64,000 nt of DNA from JBBDWK01 sp040902885 (GTDB taxonomy: Bacteria > Acidobacteriota > Terriglobia > Bryobacterales > Bryobacteraceae), in the NCBI GenBank assembly GCA_040902885.1, contig JBBDWK010000074.1, positions 1-64,000 on the forward strand. Direction: 5' to 3'. Positions 55,001 to 63,376 of the stretch are shown here, one piece after another; within the stretch, counting starts at the first letter, position 1; each line of letters begins with the position of its first letter. The notes beneath the pieces were generated by a model. The model was given only the letters and a program-made list of their open reading frames with translations, was not told the DNA's origin and did not search any database. The translations under genes were made by a program, and so were the position numbers.

Positions 55001-55408
55001 TCCGGACTGCCCGCCACCGTGACTGTTCCTGGAGACCCCGCTGGTGTTGCAGGCGGCGCGCCGCAACGCCCGAACGTCACCGGAAATGCGGTTCTCCGCC
55101 GCGGCGAACGCACAGAAGGCCGCTATTTCAACACCGGCGCCTTCGCCAATCCCGTCGCGGGGACGTTCGGTAATGCGGGCCGGAACATTATCCGGCAGCC
55201 GGGAACCAGTAACTGGGATTTTATCCTCGCCAAGTACTTTCCCGTGAAGGAGCGGTGGCGCTTGCAGTTGCGCGCGGAGATGTTCAACGCGTTTAACCAT
55301 CTTTCTTTCAATCGAGTGGAAACTCAGCTTGGCAATCGCGGCTTCGGCAGCGTGACCGGCGCGGATCCGTCCCGCGTGATCCAATTTGCCTTGCGCCTGG
55401 AATTCTAG
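52064..55408 (+). CDS. TonB-dependent receptor, Oar-like (3)
   Basis: A 1,114-aa outer-membrane protein. Signal peptide (KTQLRAFLLFSVLAALVSAQ), carboxypeptidase-regulatory domain (about 22-110, DISGLLMDPSEAPLANVEVK), plug and a barrel ending FALRLEF with terminal Phe. GTG start, GGGAG upstream, below a consensus-like promoter. The next gene starts two bases after its stop. With a LacI regulator upstream and Gfo/Idh/MocA oxidoreductases downstream, a sugar, inositol or sugar-acid cargo is likely. Confidence 0.93.
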   Translation: MKTQLRAFLLFSVLAALVSAQFGTGDISGLLMDPSEAPLANVEVKVTNQATGVAKVVITDAQGRYTALDLPAGRYSIEVKAGGFKTHTRSDIELVTGSRLAQNLTLELGAVTEVVEVTASSAQVEALSATVGKVVEGRMFRDIPLNGRNLTSIMLLKAGVSSSAAPNAFRPTGDARAYTIHGSRSTDAYLSTDGVAMTGGRNNLRGPSNISVDAIAEANILTSNYSAEYPRAGGGQVQFVTKSGTRDFHGALYEYLRNDAFDARGFQRATKQKLRYNQFGFALGGPMFWPGNLNTNRDKLFFFANMEWVRRREERLDTAVVPTLRERRGDFTGSTLFPCPRASGGTTPYPDCTLPAGVLSPNGVAMASLYPLPNAAEAAFNYRDVSPAINDFRSHTGRVDYHLTRHRLFWRGTYHSDVNKGERPTNFPSPPSQGEQNGASTGFTMTSMLGPATLNSFRAGASFQYLGNKFASADKDISNYFRSNAGLNYPYLFGNDKEAPEKVPTLIVARLGTLDGGSFPLRFATPTYQFQDDFTWVKGAHTLKFGAYYEKVQENNLDQINVSTAPGSGNNQNGTFRFAAVAANAFTTGNPLADLLIGRFDSYSEIGPKSYGLTRTWSFEFYVQDSWKITPRLSLEFGLRHATWPAFSAKWGNIAMFFPHLYDPAQSVRVDAGTGQIVPGAGFRYNGMGLPGQGFPDAARGRVRNAGDPDVQRLFQGLPETLSTTDMSLFQPRFGLAWDPFGKGKTSVRVGGGVFNSRFYFNDATLLGGNPPLQDQAVANSGSVDSPAGTGVARIYPLPVTMHDPHIKHPVTYNYSLTVQQELPARFLLELGYIGKLSRHLVSEVNLNQLLPGTVQRNPGINVDALRPYPGYSSIRHAGQRGSSSYSAMTATVERRFTGGLSLQGAYTWSKSIDIASGFRDIAMDTYNLNRDRGLSSFDRTHIVVISYVYELPFFRGSRSGPLRATLGGWQLSGFSVFQSGLPATVTVPGDPAGVAGGAPQRPNVTGNAVLRRGERTEGRYFNTGAFANPVAGTFGNAGRNIIRQPGTSNWDFILAKYFPVKERWRLQLRAEMFNAFNHLSFNRVETQLGNRGFGSVTGADPSRVIQFALRLEF

Positions 55409-55410
55409 CC

Positions 55411-56439
55411 GTGACACGAAGGACGTTTTTCCCGGCAGCGGCTGCGAAGGCTCTTTTCGCCGCCAGACCGATACGCGCCGCCGTTTATGGTATCGGCCAT
55501 GCCCACGCTATGGGCAAGATCGCCGCGCTGCGGGCGCTCTCCCAGTATGAGTTGGCCGGCGTGTGCGAGCCGGACATGACGCGCCCGCGAACGCACAAGG
55601 TTTTCGAAGGCGTTCGCTGGCTTTCCCCGCGCGAGATGTTGGACGACCCTTCCATCGAGTTGATCGTCGTGGAATCCCATGTACGGCAGAATCTTGCCTA
55701 TGCCCGCCAGGCAGTCGATGCCGATAAGTTCGTTCACCTCGACAAAGCGCCTGGCGCCAGCCTGCCGGCCTTTCGCGAGCTGCTGACCGCTGCGGGCCGC
55801 CGTAAACGCCTCGTCCAGATCGGCTACCAATGGCGTTATCATCCGGCCATGCAGGCGGCGTTGGAGGCCGCGCGGAAGGGTTGGCTTGGCGGGGTCTACT
55901 CATTCCGGGCGCGCATTGACAAGCCCATCGAACCCGCGGACCGGCGGGAGCTCGCCGCTTTCCGCGGCGGGATGATGTTCGAACTCGGCTGCCACTTGAT
56001 CGACCGGGCCACGGACCTGCTGGGCAAGCCAACGAGAGTTACCGGCTACCTATGGAGCCACGGACGCGCGGACGATACGTTGGCCGACAACACGCTCGCG
56101 ATCCTTGAGTACCCCCAGGCGGTGGCCGAGATTTCCGTCGCCGCCATGCATCCGCGCGGCAACTTTTTCCGGACGGTGGAGATCACCGGCGCCAACGGTT
56201 CCGCCACCGTACGGCCGTTCTCGCCCTACCGCCTTAGCACCCATCTCCGCGACGACGCCGGACCCTATCCCGCGGGCCTGAAGGAGACGCTTTTCCCGCC
56301 CGACCGGTTGCCTGCCTTTTCGCCGGATTTTCTCGAAATGGCGCGCGTCATCCGCGAGGGCGCCACACCGTCCTATACATGGCAGCACGACCTGATGACA
56401 CAAGAGGTCCTTCTCAAGGCCTGCCACGAGTTGACATAG
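55411..56439 (+). CDS. Tat-exported Gfo/Idh/MocA oxidoreductase (1)
   Basis: A 342-aa protein with a twin-arginine signal (TRRTFFPAAAAKALFAARP). The Rossmann part has AAVYGIGHAHAMGKIAAL and ELAGVCEP. The usual E-K-P lysine motif reads HLDKAPGASL, so the Lys is kept but the acid is Asp. The C-terminal alpha/beta domain includes GGMMFELGCHLIDRATDLLG with the catalytic-type Asp/His. It would oxidise or reduce a sugar with tightly bound NAD(P), as glucose-fructose oxidoreductase does in the periplasm. GTG start two bases after the TonB receptor stop. Confidence 0.85.
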   Translation: MTRRTFFPAAAAKALFAARPIRAAVYGIGHAHAMGKIAALRALSQYELAGVCEPDMTRPRTHKVFEGVRWLSPREMLDDPSIELIVVESHVRQNLAYARQAVDADKFVHLDKAPGASLPAFRELLTAAGRRKRLVQIGYQWRYHPAMQAALEAARKGWLGGVYSFRARIDKPIEPADRRELAAFRGGMMFELGCHLIDRATDLLGKPTRVTGYLWSHGRADDTLADNTLAILEYPQAVAEISVAAMHPRGNFFRTVEITGANGSATVRPFSPYRLSTHLRDDAGPYPAGLKETLFPPDRLPAFSPDFLEMARVIREGATPSYTWQHDLMTQEVLLKACHELT

Positions 56440-56458
56440 TTGTTTAAGGAGAAAAAGA

Positions 56459-57658
56459 ATGCATTCATCGCGTCGGCTCTTCTTCATCACCGGCGGCTCA
56501 ATGCTGGTGGCGAATGCGGCGCCATCCGGCCGGTTGAATCTCGGCGTAATCGGAAGTGGTGGCCGCGGAACATACGTCATGAGTGTGTTTCAGAAGGACC
56601 CCACCGTCCGGGTCGCTGGAATCTGTGACGTCTACGAGCCGAACCTCGAGCGGGCTCTTTCGGCGGCCGCGAAAGGTCAAGAGGTCAGCCCCAAGGCGTT
56701 TCGCAATTACAAGGAGCTCCTCGACGACAAGGGCATTCAAGCGGTGCTGATCGCCACACCCGAGCATTGGCATCATCGCATGGTGCTGGACGCCTTGGCC
56801 AGCGGCAAGGATGTGTACGTAGAAAAACCTCTTTGCCAGACCCCCGAGCAGGGCGTGGAACTGGTGCGGGCCGAGAAGGCGTCGAAGAACATCGTCCAAG
56901 TCGGCATGCAGCGCCGCAGCTACGACTTGTATCTGGAGGGGCGAAAGATCGTCGCCGCCGGGACGCTCGGCAACGTGCGCATGGCCCGTTCTTGGTGGCT
57001 GAACAACTACGTCAATGCTCCGTCGGTGTTCAAGCTGGAGGGGCCGCTCGATTGGGACCAGTGGCAAGGACCTGCCAAGAAACGAGTTCCCCCGGACCCT
57101 GCGCGGTTTCGCCATTGGAGGTTCTTCCGAGACTATGCGGGGGGCATCGCCGCCGATCAGGGGTCGCACGTTTTCGACGGCATCCACCTGCTGATGAACG
57201 CCTCCTATCCGCTCGCCGTGACGGCATCGGCAAACAAGATCCAGAAGGCGGAATTCGACACGCCGGAGTCCATGGTCACTATCGCCGAGTACCCGGAGCA
57301 GTTTGTCGGCGTGTTTTCGATTAACTACGCGGCGATGAAGTACAAGAGCCGGAACGACCAGTTGAACCAATTGGACGGCGACCAGGCCCGCATGGACATC
57401 GGGCGCGAAGAGTGCCGCGTCTATCGTCAGGGCGAGGATGAAACACCGGCCATCGTGAAGACCTCCGCCCGCGGCTTCGGCTTCGCCTCCGAGTTGCACG
57501 TCCAGAATTTCCTCGAGTGCGTTCGAACCAGGAGAACGCCGGCAGCGCCAATGCGTGTCGGCTTTCAAGCCTGTCTGGTGACGCTACTGGCGAACATATC
57601 GCTGCAAACCGGCCGGCGGGTGCGTTGGGACGACGCGAAGGGCGCGGTTTTGCTGTGA
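56459..57658 (+). CDS. Tat-exported Gfo/Idh/MocA oxidoreductase (2)
   Basis: A 399-aa protein with a twin-arginine signal (SSRRLFFITGGSMLVANAA). Rossmann motif LNLGVIGSGGRGTYVMSVFQ, catalytic Lys in VYVEKPLCQTPEQG, and DYAGGIAADQGSHVFDGIHL with the active-site Asp/His of the family. AAGGAG precedes the ATG. It differs greatly from its upstream partner, so the two probably catalyse separate steps or act on different epimers. It belongs to the exported Gfo/Idh/MocA group common in Acidobacteria and Planctomycetes. Confidence 0.88.
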   Translation: MHSSRRLFFITGGSMLVANAAPSGRLNLGVIGSGGRGTYVMSVFQKDPTVRVAGICDVYEPNLERALSAAAKGQEVSPKAFRNYKELLDDKGIQAVLIATPEHWHHRMVLDALASGKDVYVEKPLCQTPEQGVELVRAEKASKNIVQVGMQRRSYDLYLEGRKIVAAGTLGNVRMARSWWLNNYVNAPSVFKLEGPLDWDQWQGPAKKRVPPDPARFRHWRFFRDYAGGIAADQGSHVFDGIHLLMNASYPLAVTASANKIQKAEFDTPESMVTIAEYPEQFVGVFSINYAAMKYKSRNDQLNQLDGDQARMDIGREECRVYRQGEDETPAIVKTSARGFGFASELHVQNFLECVRTRRTPAAPMRVGFQACLVTLLANISLQTGRRVRWDDAKGAVLL

Positions 57659-57698
57659 GCGAGACCGGGAAGCGAAACGAGTCTAAGAAATCGAATCT

Positions 57699-58313
57699 AT
57701 GAACAAAGTACTGATCGTCATTGGCGACGCCGCCGAAACGCTCGACACGCTGTATCCCCTGTGGCGTGTGATCGAGGAGGGATGGCAGGCGGTAGTGGCC
57801 GCGCCGGAAAAGCGCGTCTACCATCTGGTGATGCACGAGATCCCGCCCGGCTGGGAGGTGACCAAGGAATCGCCCAGCTATCATTGGGCCTCCGACATCG
57901 CCTTCCGCGACGTCAACCCGGAAGACTATATCGGACTCTTTCTCACCGGCGGGCGGGCACCCGAATACTTGCGTTACGACAAGGACTTGATCCGCATCAC
58001 GCGCCATTTCTTTGAGGCCGACAAACCCGTGGCCGTTGTCTGCCACGGCGCGGAGATCGTCGCCACCGCCGATGTGATCCGTGGCAAGCGTATGGCTACC
58101 GTCCCCAAGTGCCAGTTCGACGTCGAAGTTTGCGGAGCCACCTTCGTAAATGAGGCTTGTGTCCTCGACGGCAACATGGTGAGCGGGCGGACGTGGAAGG
58201 ACAACCCGTATTACATCCGGCAATGGGTGAAGATGCTGCGCAAGTACGAGAAGGCGTACGTTTCTCGCCGCGCTGCTAGCTCCGTGCCTTTCGTCCGGGC
58301 TTCTTCCACCTGA
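57699..58313 (+). CDS. DJ-1/PfpI-family protein
   Basis: A 204-aa cytosolic protein. The nucleophile Cys115 sits in the elbow VAVVCHGAEIVATAD, with Glu13 in GDAAETLD as the usual acidic helper, and GLFLTGGRAPEYLR in between. Family members act as glyoxalases, deglycases or chaperones; which applies here is unknown. No SD stronger than a weak AAG run precedes the ATG. It is the last gene in the LacI/TonB sugar locus, 40 bases after the second oxidoreductase, where a glyoxalase-like detoxifying step would make sense. Confidence 0.86.
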   Translation: MNKVLIVIGDAAETLDTLYPLWRVIEEGWQAVVAAPEKRVYHLVMHEIPPGWEVTKESPSYHWASDIAFRDVNPEDYIGLFLTGGRAPEYLRYDKDLIRITRHFFEADKPVAVVCHGAEIVATADVIRGKRMATVPKCQFDVEVCGATFVNEACVLDGNMVSGRTWKDNPYYIRQWVKMLRKYEKAYVSRRAASSVPFVRASST

Positions 58314-58331
58314 TGCCGGACATCGTTCAAT

Positions 58332-58874
58332 TCAGTCCTGCCCGCCCTCGTTCTTGCGAAGCACCGAAAGGCGGTCGATGTATCGCGAACGGACGGCGAT
58401 GAAGTCCTGGTGCTCCAAGCCGAGCTCGCGCGCGATCTGGCGAATCCTGCCGTCTTCGGCGACAGAGATCGACGCTTCAGCGGCGGCCACTCCGAAAAGG
58501 CAGTCCAGCAATGCCAGCTTCTGTTGCTGCGTGCCGATCTTGTTGAACTCGCGGGTCACCAGGAAGTCCTCGGTCGCGCCGAACAACAGATTCTGGTGCT
58601 TGGCTATCTGGACAACGATGATCGCTTGATCCTCGGAAAGCTCGCCGTGCTCGATTACCGTGCGCTCCATGGCGCGAGTCTCCTCGGGAGTCACTTCGAG
58701 GTCCGCGCGGGCTACCCGGCTGAGTATGTACGCGAAGGCGGCCAAATAGCGGGCGCGCTCGGGATCCAGGCGGTCCAGAGTGTCAACGATTTTGCGAACG
58801 CTTTCCGTCTGTGCTGCCGCTTGTTGAGGCGGCGGCACGGACCTGTCAGAGGTGAAGAAGTCGAAGAATGACAT
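58332..58874 (-). CDS. TerB-like protein
   Basis: A 180-aa helical cytosolic protein. After a short N-terminal MSFFDFFTSD and a Gln/Ala-rich linker, residues about 40-165 resemble the all-helical TerB fold: RARYLAAFAYILSRVARADL, TPEETRAMERTVIEHG, LLDCLFGVAAAEASISVAED and IRQIARELGLEHQDFIAVR. TerB domains bind metals at acidic sites and occur in stress or membrane-associated complexes; no other ter genes are here. ATG at 58874 has GGGAG upstream. It is downstream of rpiB on the same strand by 38 bases. Confidence 0.72.
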   Translation of the reverse strand: MSFFDFFTSDRSVPPPQQAAAQTESVRKIVDTLDRLDPERARYLAAFAYILSRVARADLEVTPEETRAMERTVIEHGELSEDQAIIVVQIAKHQNLLFGATEDFLVTREFNKIGTQQQKLALLDCLFGVAAAEASISVAEDGRIRQIARELGLEHQDFIAVRSRYIDRLSVLRKNEGGQD

Positions 58875-58912
58875 CTGCTCCCATGATGCAACATACCGAT
58901 CCGTCGCCGCCT

Positions 58913-59362
58913 CTATCCGAACTCCGCTTCGAACCGCGCGATCTTTTCCAGCCGCCGGCGGTGGCGCTCCAGGCCTGAAAATTTCGCCCCCAGATAGGCC
59001 CGCACCAAGTCGACGGCCAGACCGGGTCCCACCACCCTGGCCCCCAGGCACATGACGTTGACGTCATCGTCCTCCACTGCCTGGTGAGACGAGAAGACGT
59101 CATGGCAGGTGGCGGCGCGAATGCCCCGGAACTTATTGGCCGCGACCGCCGCGCCGGCGCCGCTTCCGCAAATCAGAATGGCGCGGCCAGCCCTTCCCTC
59201 CGTGACGCTTTTCGCCGCCGCGCGCGCGCAATCCGGATAATCCACCGGGTCGGTGGAATGCGTGCCCAGGTCGAGAGGCTCGTAACCGAGCCGGCGCACT
59301 TCGTCTAATATGCGGTCCTTCAAAGGGAAACCCGCGTGATCCGCTGCCACAGCCACCCGCAT
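58913..59362 (-). CDS. rpiB: Ribose-5-phosphate isomerase B
   Basis: A 149-aa enzyme interconverting ribose-5-phosphate and ribulose-5-phosphate. The N-terminus VAVAADHAGFPLK and the loop ILICGSGAGAAVAANK with catalytic Cys65 match RpiB/LacAB. The later motif reads VEDDDVNVMCLGARVVG, a known variant of the HNDANVL loop. Start at ATG 59362, since the longer frame has no support. It lies alone with a TerB-like gene downstream; 269 bases separate it from the divergent exported-protein operon. Confidence 0.92.
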   Translation of the reverse strand: MRVAVAADHAGFPLKDRILDEVRRLGYEPLDLGTHSTDPVDYPDCARAAAKSVTEGRAGRAILICGSGAGAAVAANKFRGIRAATCHDVFSSHQAVEDDDVNVMCLGARVVGPGLAVDLVRAYLGAKFSGLERHRRRLEKIARFEAEFG

Positions 59363-59631
59363 GAGCAATATGATAGTGTAGCGCGTCCCGCCAGTGTCCA
59401 TCTTCGGACAGCGCTTCCCGGAAACGCACAGTTCGCGCAAGCGGCGCGGCTTGTTTTCATGAGGATCGGAACGCGCACAAAGCTGCTTCTCCAGAGTGCC
59501 CGCCGGAGGCGGCAGGCATGACTGTGTAACTATCTCGAATGGAGATGCGCCATTTCACAACTGGTTTGTCTCGTGTTCCGCGGCAACGCCCTGATGTACA
59601 CTAGATCGGATTCGGAATTTCAGGAGGCATT

Positions 59632-60252
59632 TTGCAATCTAAGCGATTTTTAATTCTCGCGGCCGCGACCGCTCTCTCCAGCCCAATATTTTGCCGGGCT
59701 CAGGAAACTTCGGCGCCCAAACAGAACTTGGTGCAGCAGCCTTCCGGCGAGCTCAAGATCATCGCGGTGGAGGGAGAGGGCGCGGTGAATAATGTCCGCA
59801 GCAAGAGCGCAACCCAGCCCGCGGTCGAAGTGCGCGACCAGGAGGACAAACCGGTTGCCGGGGCGGAAGTGATCTTCCAGCTTCCGGCGGCGGGTCCCGG
59901 CGGAGTGTTCAACGGATGGATGCGAACGCAGACGGCCCGGACCAACGAGCAAGGACAAGCTACCGCAAGCGGTTTTACGCCGAACGAAGAGGAAGGGCGC
60001 TTCAATATCAAGGTAACGGCCTCGTCCGGCAACCGCAGTTCAAGCCTGGTCATTGGCCAGAGCAACGGCCGCAACGGAGGCGGCAGCGAGATGAAGAGCC
60101 GTAGCAACCTGTGGAAGATTCTGGCCGTGGTAGGCGCGGGCGCGCTGATCGGCGGCATAGTAGCGGCCACGCGCGGCGGCGATTCTTCCAGCGCTGTAGC
60201 CACGCCGGTCAGCGTGACCCCCGGTCCGATCACCGTGGGAGGTCCCCGATGA
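59632..60252 (+). CDS. Exported protein with Ig-like (Big-1) domain and C-terminal TM helix
   Basis: A 206-aa protein. Signal peptide (QSKRFLILAAATALSSPIFCRA), then one Ig-like domain (about 40-140) with QPAVEVRDQEDKPVAGAEVIF and GWMRTQTARTNEQGQATASG, the pattern of bacterial Ig-like repeats. A late hydrophobic helix (about 163-180, WKILAVVGAGALIGGIVAAT) could anchor it, followed by a Ser/Pro-rich tail. TTG start with AGGAGG upstream. It overlaps the next gene by ATGA. Function unknown; a structural or adhesive surface role is inferred. Confidence 0.78.
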   Translation: MQSKRFLILAAATALSSPIFCRAQETSAPKQNLVQQPSGELKIIAVEGEGAVNNVRSKSATQPAVEVRDQEDKPVAGAEVIFQLPAAGPGGVFNGWMRTQTARTNEQGQATASGFTPNEEEGRFNIKVTASSGNRSSSLVIGQSNGRNGGGSEMKSRSNLWKILAVVGAGALIGGIVAATRGGDSSSAVATPVSVTPGPITVGGPR

Positions 60253-61184
60253 TCCGGCGCTCTCTTTGCTTTAGCCTGGCGGCCTGCGCCCTCTTGATGG
60301 GAGACCAGAACTCGCTCACCGGTCCTGTTTCAGGCCTGGTCTTTGACTCTCGCTCGCATGCTCTGCGGCCCATCGTGGGAGTTCCGGGAGCCGCATATCT
60401 CGGTGCTGCCATCGCCTCCGGGCTCGAATGGGCCTCTGTGGCGCCGGACGGCAAAACCGCGCTCGCGGTGCGGGAAGGAAAGCTATTCGTAGGCTCGCGG
60501 CTGTCCGGCGAAGCCCAATGGATCGAAGTCAACGGCGCTCTTTCCGGCATCAATCGAGCCGCATGGTCCGCCGGAAGCAACGGAGCTGCGGTGTTCACCG
60601 CCGGAAATCTGCAGATCGTTCGCATCAGCGGCGAGACCGCCTCGGCCGACGCGCCGATCGAGGCTTCCTTCGGCGACATCACGGCGCTCGCCTTGGATGC
60701 CGAAGCGAAGCACATCCTCGCTGGAGCGGCCGATGGAATTTATCTTCTTTCCGCCGGTGCGCCCGCGAGACGGATCGCGGGCGTCGGTTCGCCTTCCGCC
60801 CTGCTCGCCACCCCCTACGGCCTGCTGGCCGCGGACCGGGCCGGCAACAAGATCTGGGAAGTCGTCGACATTGCGGGTGCGGCCCCCCTTCTGCTGTACG
60901 CCGACGAAACCGCCGGCATCGCATCTCCTTCCGGCCTCGGCCTCTCCGCGGACGGCCGCCGGCTCTTCGTCTCCAACTCCGAATCTAAGACCGTCGATAT
61001 CCTGGACTTCGCGACGCATCTGCCCGCCGGGCGCGTGGCACTGGACGTCTCACCCACCGAGTTCTCTCCGCTCACGAAATCCCTGGCGCTCGTGAATTCG
61101 GGCCCGGGCGATGGCGAGCCTTTGTTCGTATTTGACGCTGCAAATCCCGCTGTTTACTTTGTACCGGCCGGGAGGGAACAGTAA
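60249..61184 (+). CDS. Exported beta-propeller-like protein
   Basis: A 311-aa protein with signal peptide (RRSLCFSLAACALLMGDQ). The body has repeated blade-like units: WASVAPDGKTALAVREGKLF, ITALALDAEAKHILAGAADG, LLATPYGLLAADRAGNKIWE and GLGLSADGRRLFVSNSESKT, which resemble YVTN/NHL-type six- or seven-bladed propellers. No catalytic residues are seen. It is translationally coupled to the Ig-like gene upstream and followed after two bases by a choice-of-anchor repeat protein, so the three may form one exported assembly. Confidence 0.75.
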   Translation: MIRRSLCFSLAACALLMGDQNSLTGPVSGLVFDSRSHALRPIVGVPGAAYLGAAIASGLEWASVAPDGKTALAVREGKLFVGSRLSGEAQWIEVNGALSGINRAAWSAGSNGAAVFTAGNLQIVRISGETASADAPIEASFGDITALALDAEAKHILAGAADGIYLLSAGAPARRIAGVGSPSALLATPYGLLAADRAGNKIWEVVDIAGAAPLLLYADETAGIASPSGLGLSADGRRLFVSNSESKTVDILDFATHLPAGRVALDVSPTEFSPLTKSLALVNSGPGDGEPLFVFDAANPAVYFVPAGREQ

Positions 61185-61186
61185 TC

Positions 61187-63358
61187 GTGCTTCGTCTTTC
61201 TTCGTTTTTCAGGGCCGGCCTCCTGACCGGGTTGTGCGCGGTTGCGTTTGGCCAGACCACCACGCCGGCGAACTTCGCGTTCCGCGTCCAGGCGGGCCTC
61301 GAGATCCAGTCCCTCAGCGATAACGGGACCATCAATATTCCCGCGGCGGGCATTGGGACGGCCGCCGGCGCTACTCTTTCGGTTACATATAGAGGAACGG
61401 GCACGGCCACCATCGCGGGTTATGAAATCAGCGGCGGTTCCGAGTTTTCCCTTCAAGGATTCCCCGTGCCGCCGCCAAACATCGCGTCGGGACAGACGCT
61501 TACTTTCACCATCCGCTACCTGCCGTCCAGCGGCGTGCGCGCGGTGGGAAGAATCAACTTCTCATTCCAGGAAGGCACGCGGATAGGAACCTTCGGCTTC
61601 AGCCTGACCGGCGTGGCGCCCGATCTGGTTTATAACTACGTCGCCCAGCCCGCCGGCAACAGTACGGTAGTCTCCGGAGGCGAGACCATAGCATTTGGGC
61701 CGACCCTACTGAACGAAATCGGCACGGTAAACATGGTGATCACCAACCGTGGAAGCGGCTCGGGCCTCGTGAGCGGCGTATCCCTAACCGGACCATCCAC
61801 CTTGGCGCTGGCGGGCGTGCCATTTCTACCCGCGACTGTGGAAGCCGGCGGCGATATCCGGTTTTCGATCCGGTTTTCCCCCACACAGCTCGAAACCGCC
61901 GCTGGGCAGTTGCGCCTGGAGGCGGCCGGCCGCGTAGCTGTATTCAACGTGCAAGCTCCGGCAAGCGGCCCCCTTTACTCCTACGAAACCATCCGGGATG
62001 GTTCTTCGACCATCGTTCAGCCCGGCCAGGCAATGCTGTTCCCGGATGTGAATCTGAATGACAAAGCCAGCATTGTGGTGCGGGTCCGGAACAACGGCAA
62101 CGCCGACGGGAGTATCGCCGCCATCAGCGTTCTGGGAACGGGTTTCCAATTGACCGATCAGCCGTTCGTTCCGCTGACGGTTACCCCGGGTTCGTCCTTC
62201 AACCTGACGCTAACTTTCTCGCCCACGACGGGCGGACGCACCGCAGGGCGCTTGCGCATCGGCGACCACTCATTCGAGCTCTCGGCGAACGCGGGGCCGA
62301 ACCTGGCCTTCTCGTACGTCTCGAGCGGCGTGAGTTTCATCGTGAACAACAACGGAAACGTAGTGCTGCCGGCGGCCACGGTTGGAACCACCACCACCGC
62401 GCGCTTCACGATAACCAACAGCGGCACGGCCGCCACCGCCATCAACACTATCGGAACATCCGCCGCCGATTCAGGCTTCTCCGTGTCCAACGCCGCCTTG
62501 CCGGCGACGCTGGAACCGGGAGCCTCGTATTCGTTCGACCTGAGCTTCAAGCCAACCGCCCTTGGGAACACCACGGGCACGTTGCGCATCGATTCGGTCA
62601 CATTCAACCTGCTGGGCGCCGGTAGCCAGCCGCCGCCGCTGCCCGAGTTCAGTTACCAGGGCGCGACCGGCGTTCAGGAGCCGCAGACTCAGCCGGCTGT
62701 CGGGCTTACTCTAGCAGCGCCCTATCCGATTCCGGTCGCCGGCGCTTTCACGCTGGCGTTTAATTCCGAAGTGTTCGCGAACGATCCTGCCGTGCAGTTC
62801 TCAACCGGCGGCCGTACAGTGACCTTCACGATTCCGGCGAATTCCACTGAGGCAGTCTTTCCCAACAACACGAATCGGATCCGCATGCAGACCGGCACCG
62901 TGGCGGGCACCATCACGCTAACGCCTTCGTTCTCCACGGAAAGCGGTATCAACCTGACGCCGAACGCTCCACCTTCGCTGAGCCTGACCGTGACGCAATC
63001 TGCGCCCAGGGTCCTCGGAGTGCAATTGGGGGGAAGGACCGCGTCCGGCTTCACCCTATTGATCACCGGCTTTTCCACCAGCCGCTCCGTAACCCAGATG
63101 GACTTTCAGTTCACGCCCGTAGCCGGGGAAACGCTGGAAGCAGCCACGGTAACCCTGAACACGGAAGCGAGCTTTTCCGCCTGGTTCCAGAGCGCCCCGG
63201 CCCAGCAGTTCGGCGGACAGTTCACGGCGACCATTCCGTTTACGCTGCAGGGCGATGTAAGGAACGTCGGCAACGCGGCGGAGGCCGTTCAGTCCGTCTC
63301 CGTGACGATTACCAACCGCCAGGGCGTCTCCACCGCGCGTAGTTTGGAGTTGAAGTAG
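61187..63358 (+). CDS. Exported repeat protein with choice-of-anchor/ASH-like Ig domains
   Basis: A 723-aa protein with signal peptide (LRLSSFFRAGLLTGLCAVAFG). Residues about 25-490 contain four or five repeats of about 105-110 residues with the pattern of an inter-domain Gly/Asn-Ser-Gly-Thr, FTI(R/T)xxP and TGxLRI, seen in choice-of-anchor D/ASH domains (LTFTIRYLPSSGVRAVGRI, IRFSIRFSPTQLETAAGQLR, FNLTLTFSPTTGGRTAGRLR, YSFDLSFKPTALGNTTGTLR). The last ~230 residues form a different beta-rich domain. No anchor motif is visible. GTG start two bases after the propeller gene. Confidence 0.8.
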   Translation: MLRLSSFFRAGLLTGLCAVAFGQTTTPANFAFRVQAGLEIQSLSDNGTINIPAAGIGTAAGATLSVTYRGTGTATIAGYEISGGSEFSLQGFPVPPPNIASGQTLTFTIRYLPSSGVRAVGRINFSFQEGTRIGTFGFSLTGVAPDLVYNYVAQPAGNSTVVSGGETIAFGPTLLNEIGTVNMVITNRGSGSGLVSGVSLTGPSTLALAGVPFLPATVEAGGDIRFSIRFSPTQLETAAGQLRLEAAGRVAVFNVQAPASGPLYSYETIRDGSSTIVQPGQAMLFPDVNLNDKASIVVRVRNNGNADGSIAAISVLGTGFQLTDQPFVPLTVTPGSSFNLTLTFSPTTGGRTAGRLRIGDHSFELSANAGPNLAFSYVSSGVSFIVNNNGNVVLPAATVGTTTTARFTITNSGTAATAINTIGTSAADSGFSVSNAALPATLEPGASYSFDLSFKPTALGNTTGTLRIDSVTFNLLGAGSQPPPLPEFSYQGATGVQEPQTQPAVGLTLAAPYPIPVAGAFTLAFNSEVFANDPAVQFSTGGRTVTFTIPANSTEAVFPNNTNRIRMQTGTVAGTITLTPSFSTESGINLTPNAPPSLSLTVTQSAPRVLGVQLGGRTASGFTLLITGFSTSRSVTQMDFQFTPVAGETLEAATVTLNTEASFSAWFQSAPAQQFGGQFTATIPFTLQGDVRNVGNAAEAVQSVSVTITNRQGVSTARSLELK

Positions 63359-63359
63359 G

Positions 63360-63376
63360 GCGGTCCGGGGAACCGC
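63360..63376. terminator. Small hairpin between convergent genes
   Basis: GCGGT (63360-63364) and ACCGC (63372-63376) around a seven-base loop, between the stops of the repeat protein and the truncated kinase. Short stem without a U tract; weak candidate. Confidence 0.3.

Noticed and set aside
59459..59521. A 20-residue ORF (start MRIGTRTKLLLQS) in the rpiB/Ig-like divergent region
   Set aside because: The first residues look like the start of a sensor kinase, but it stops after 20 codons, has no ribosome-binding site and no continuing frame was found; not enough to call a pseudogene.
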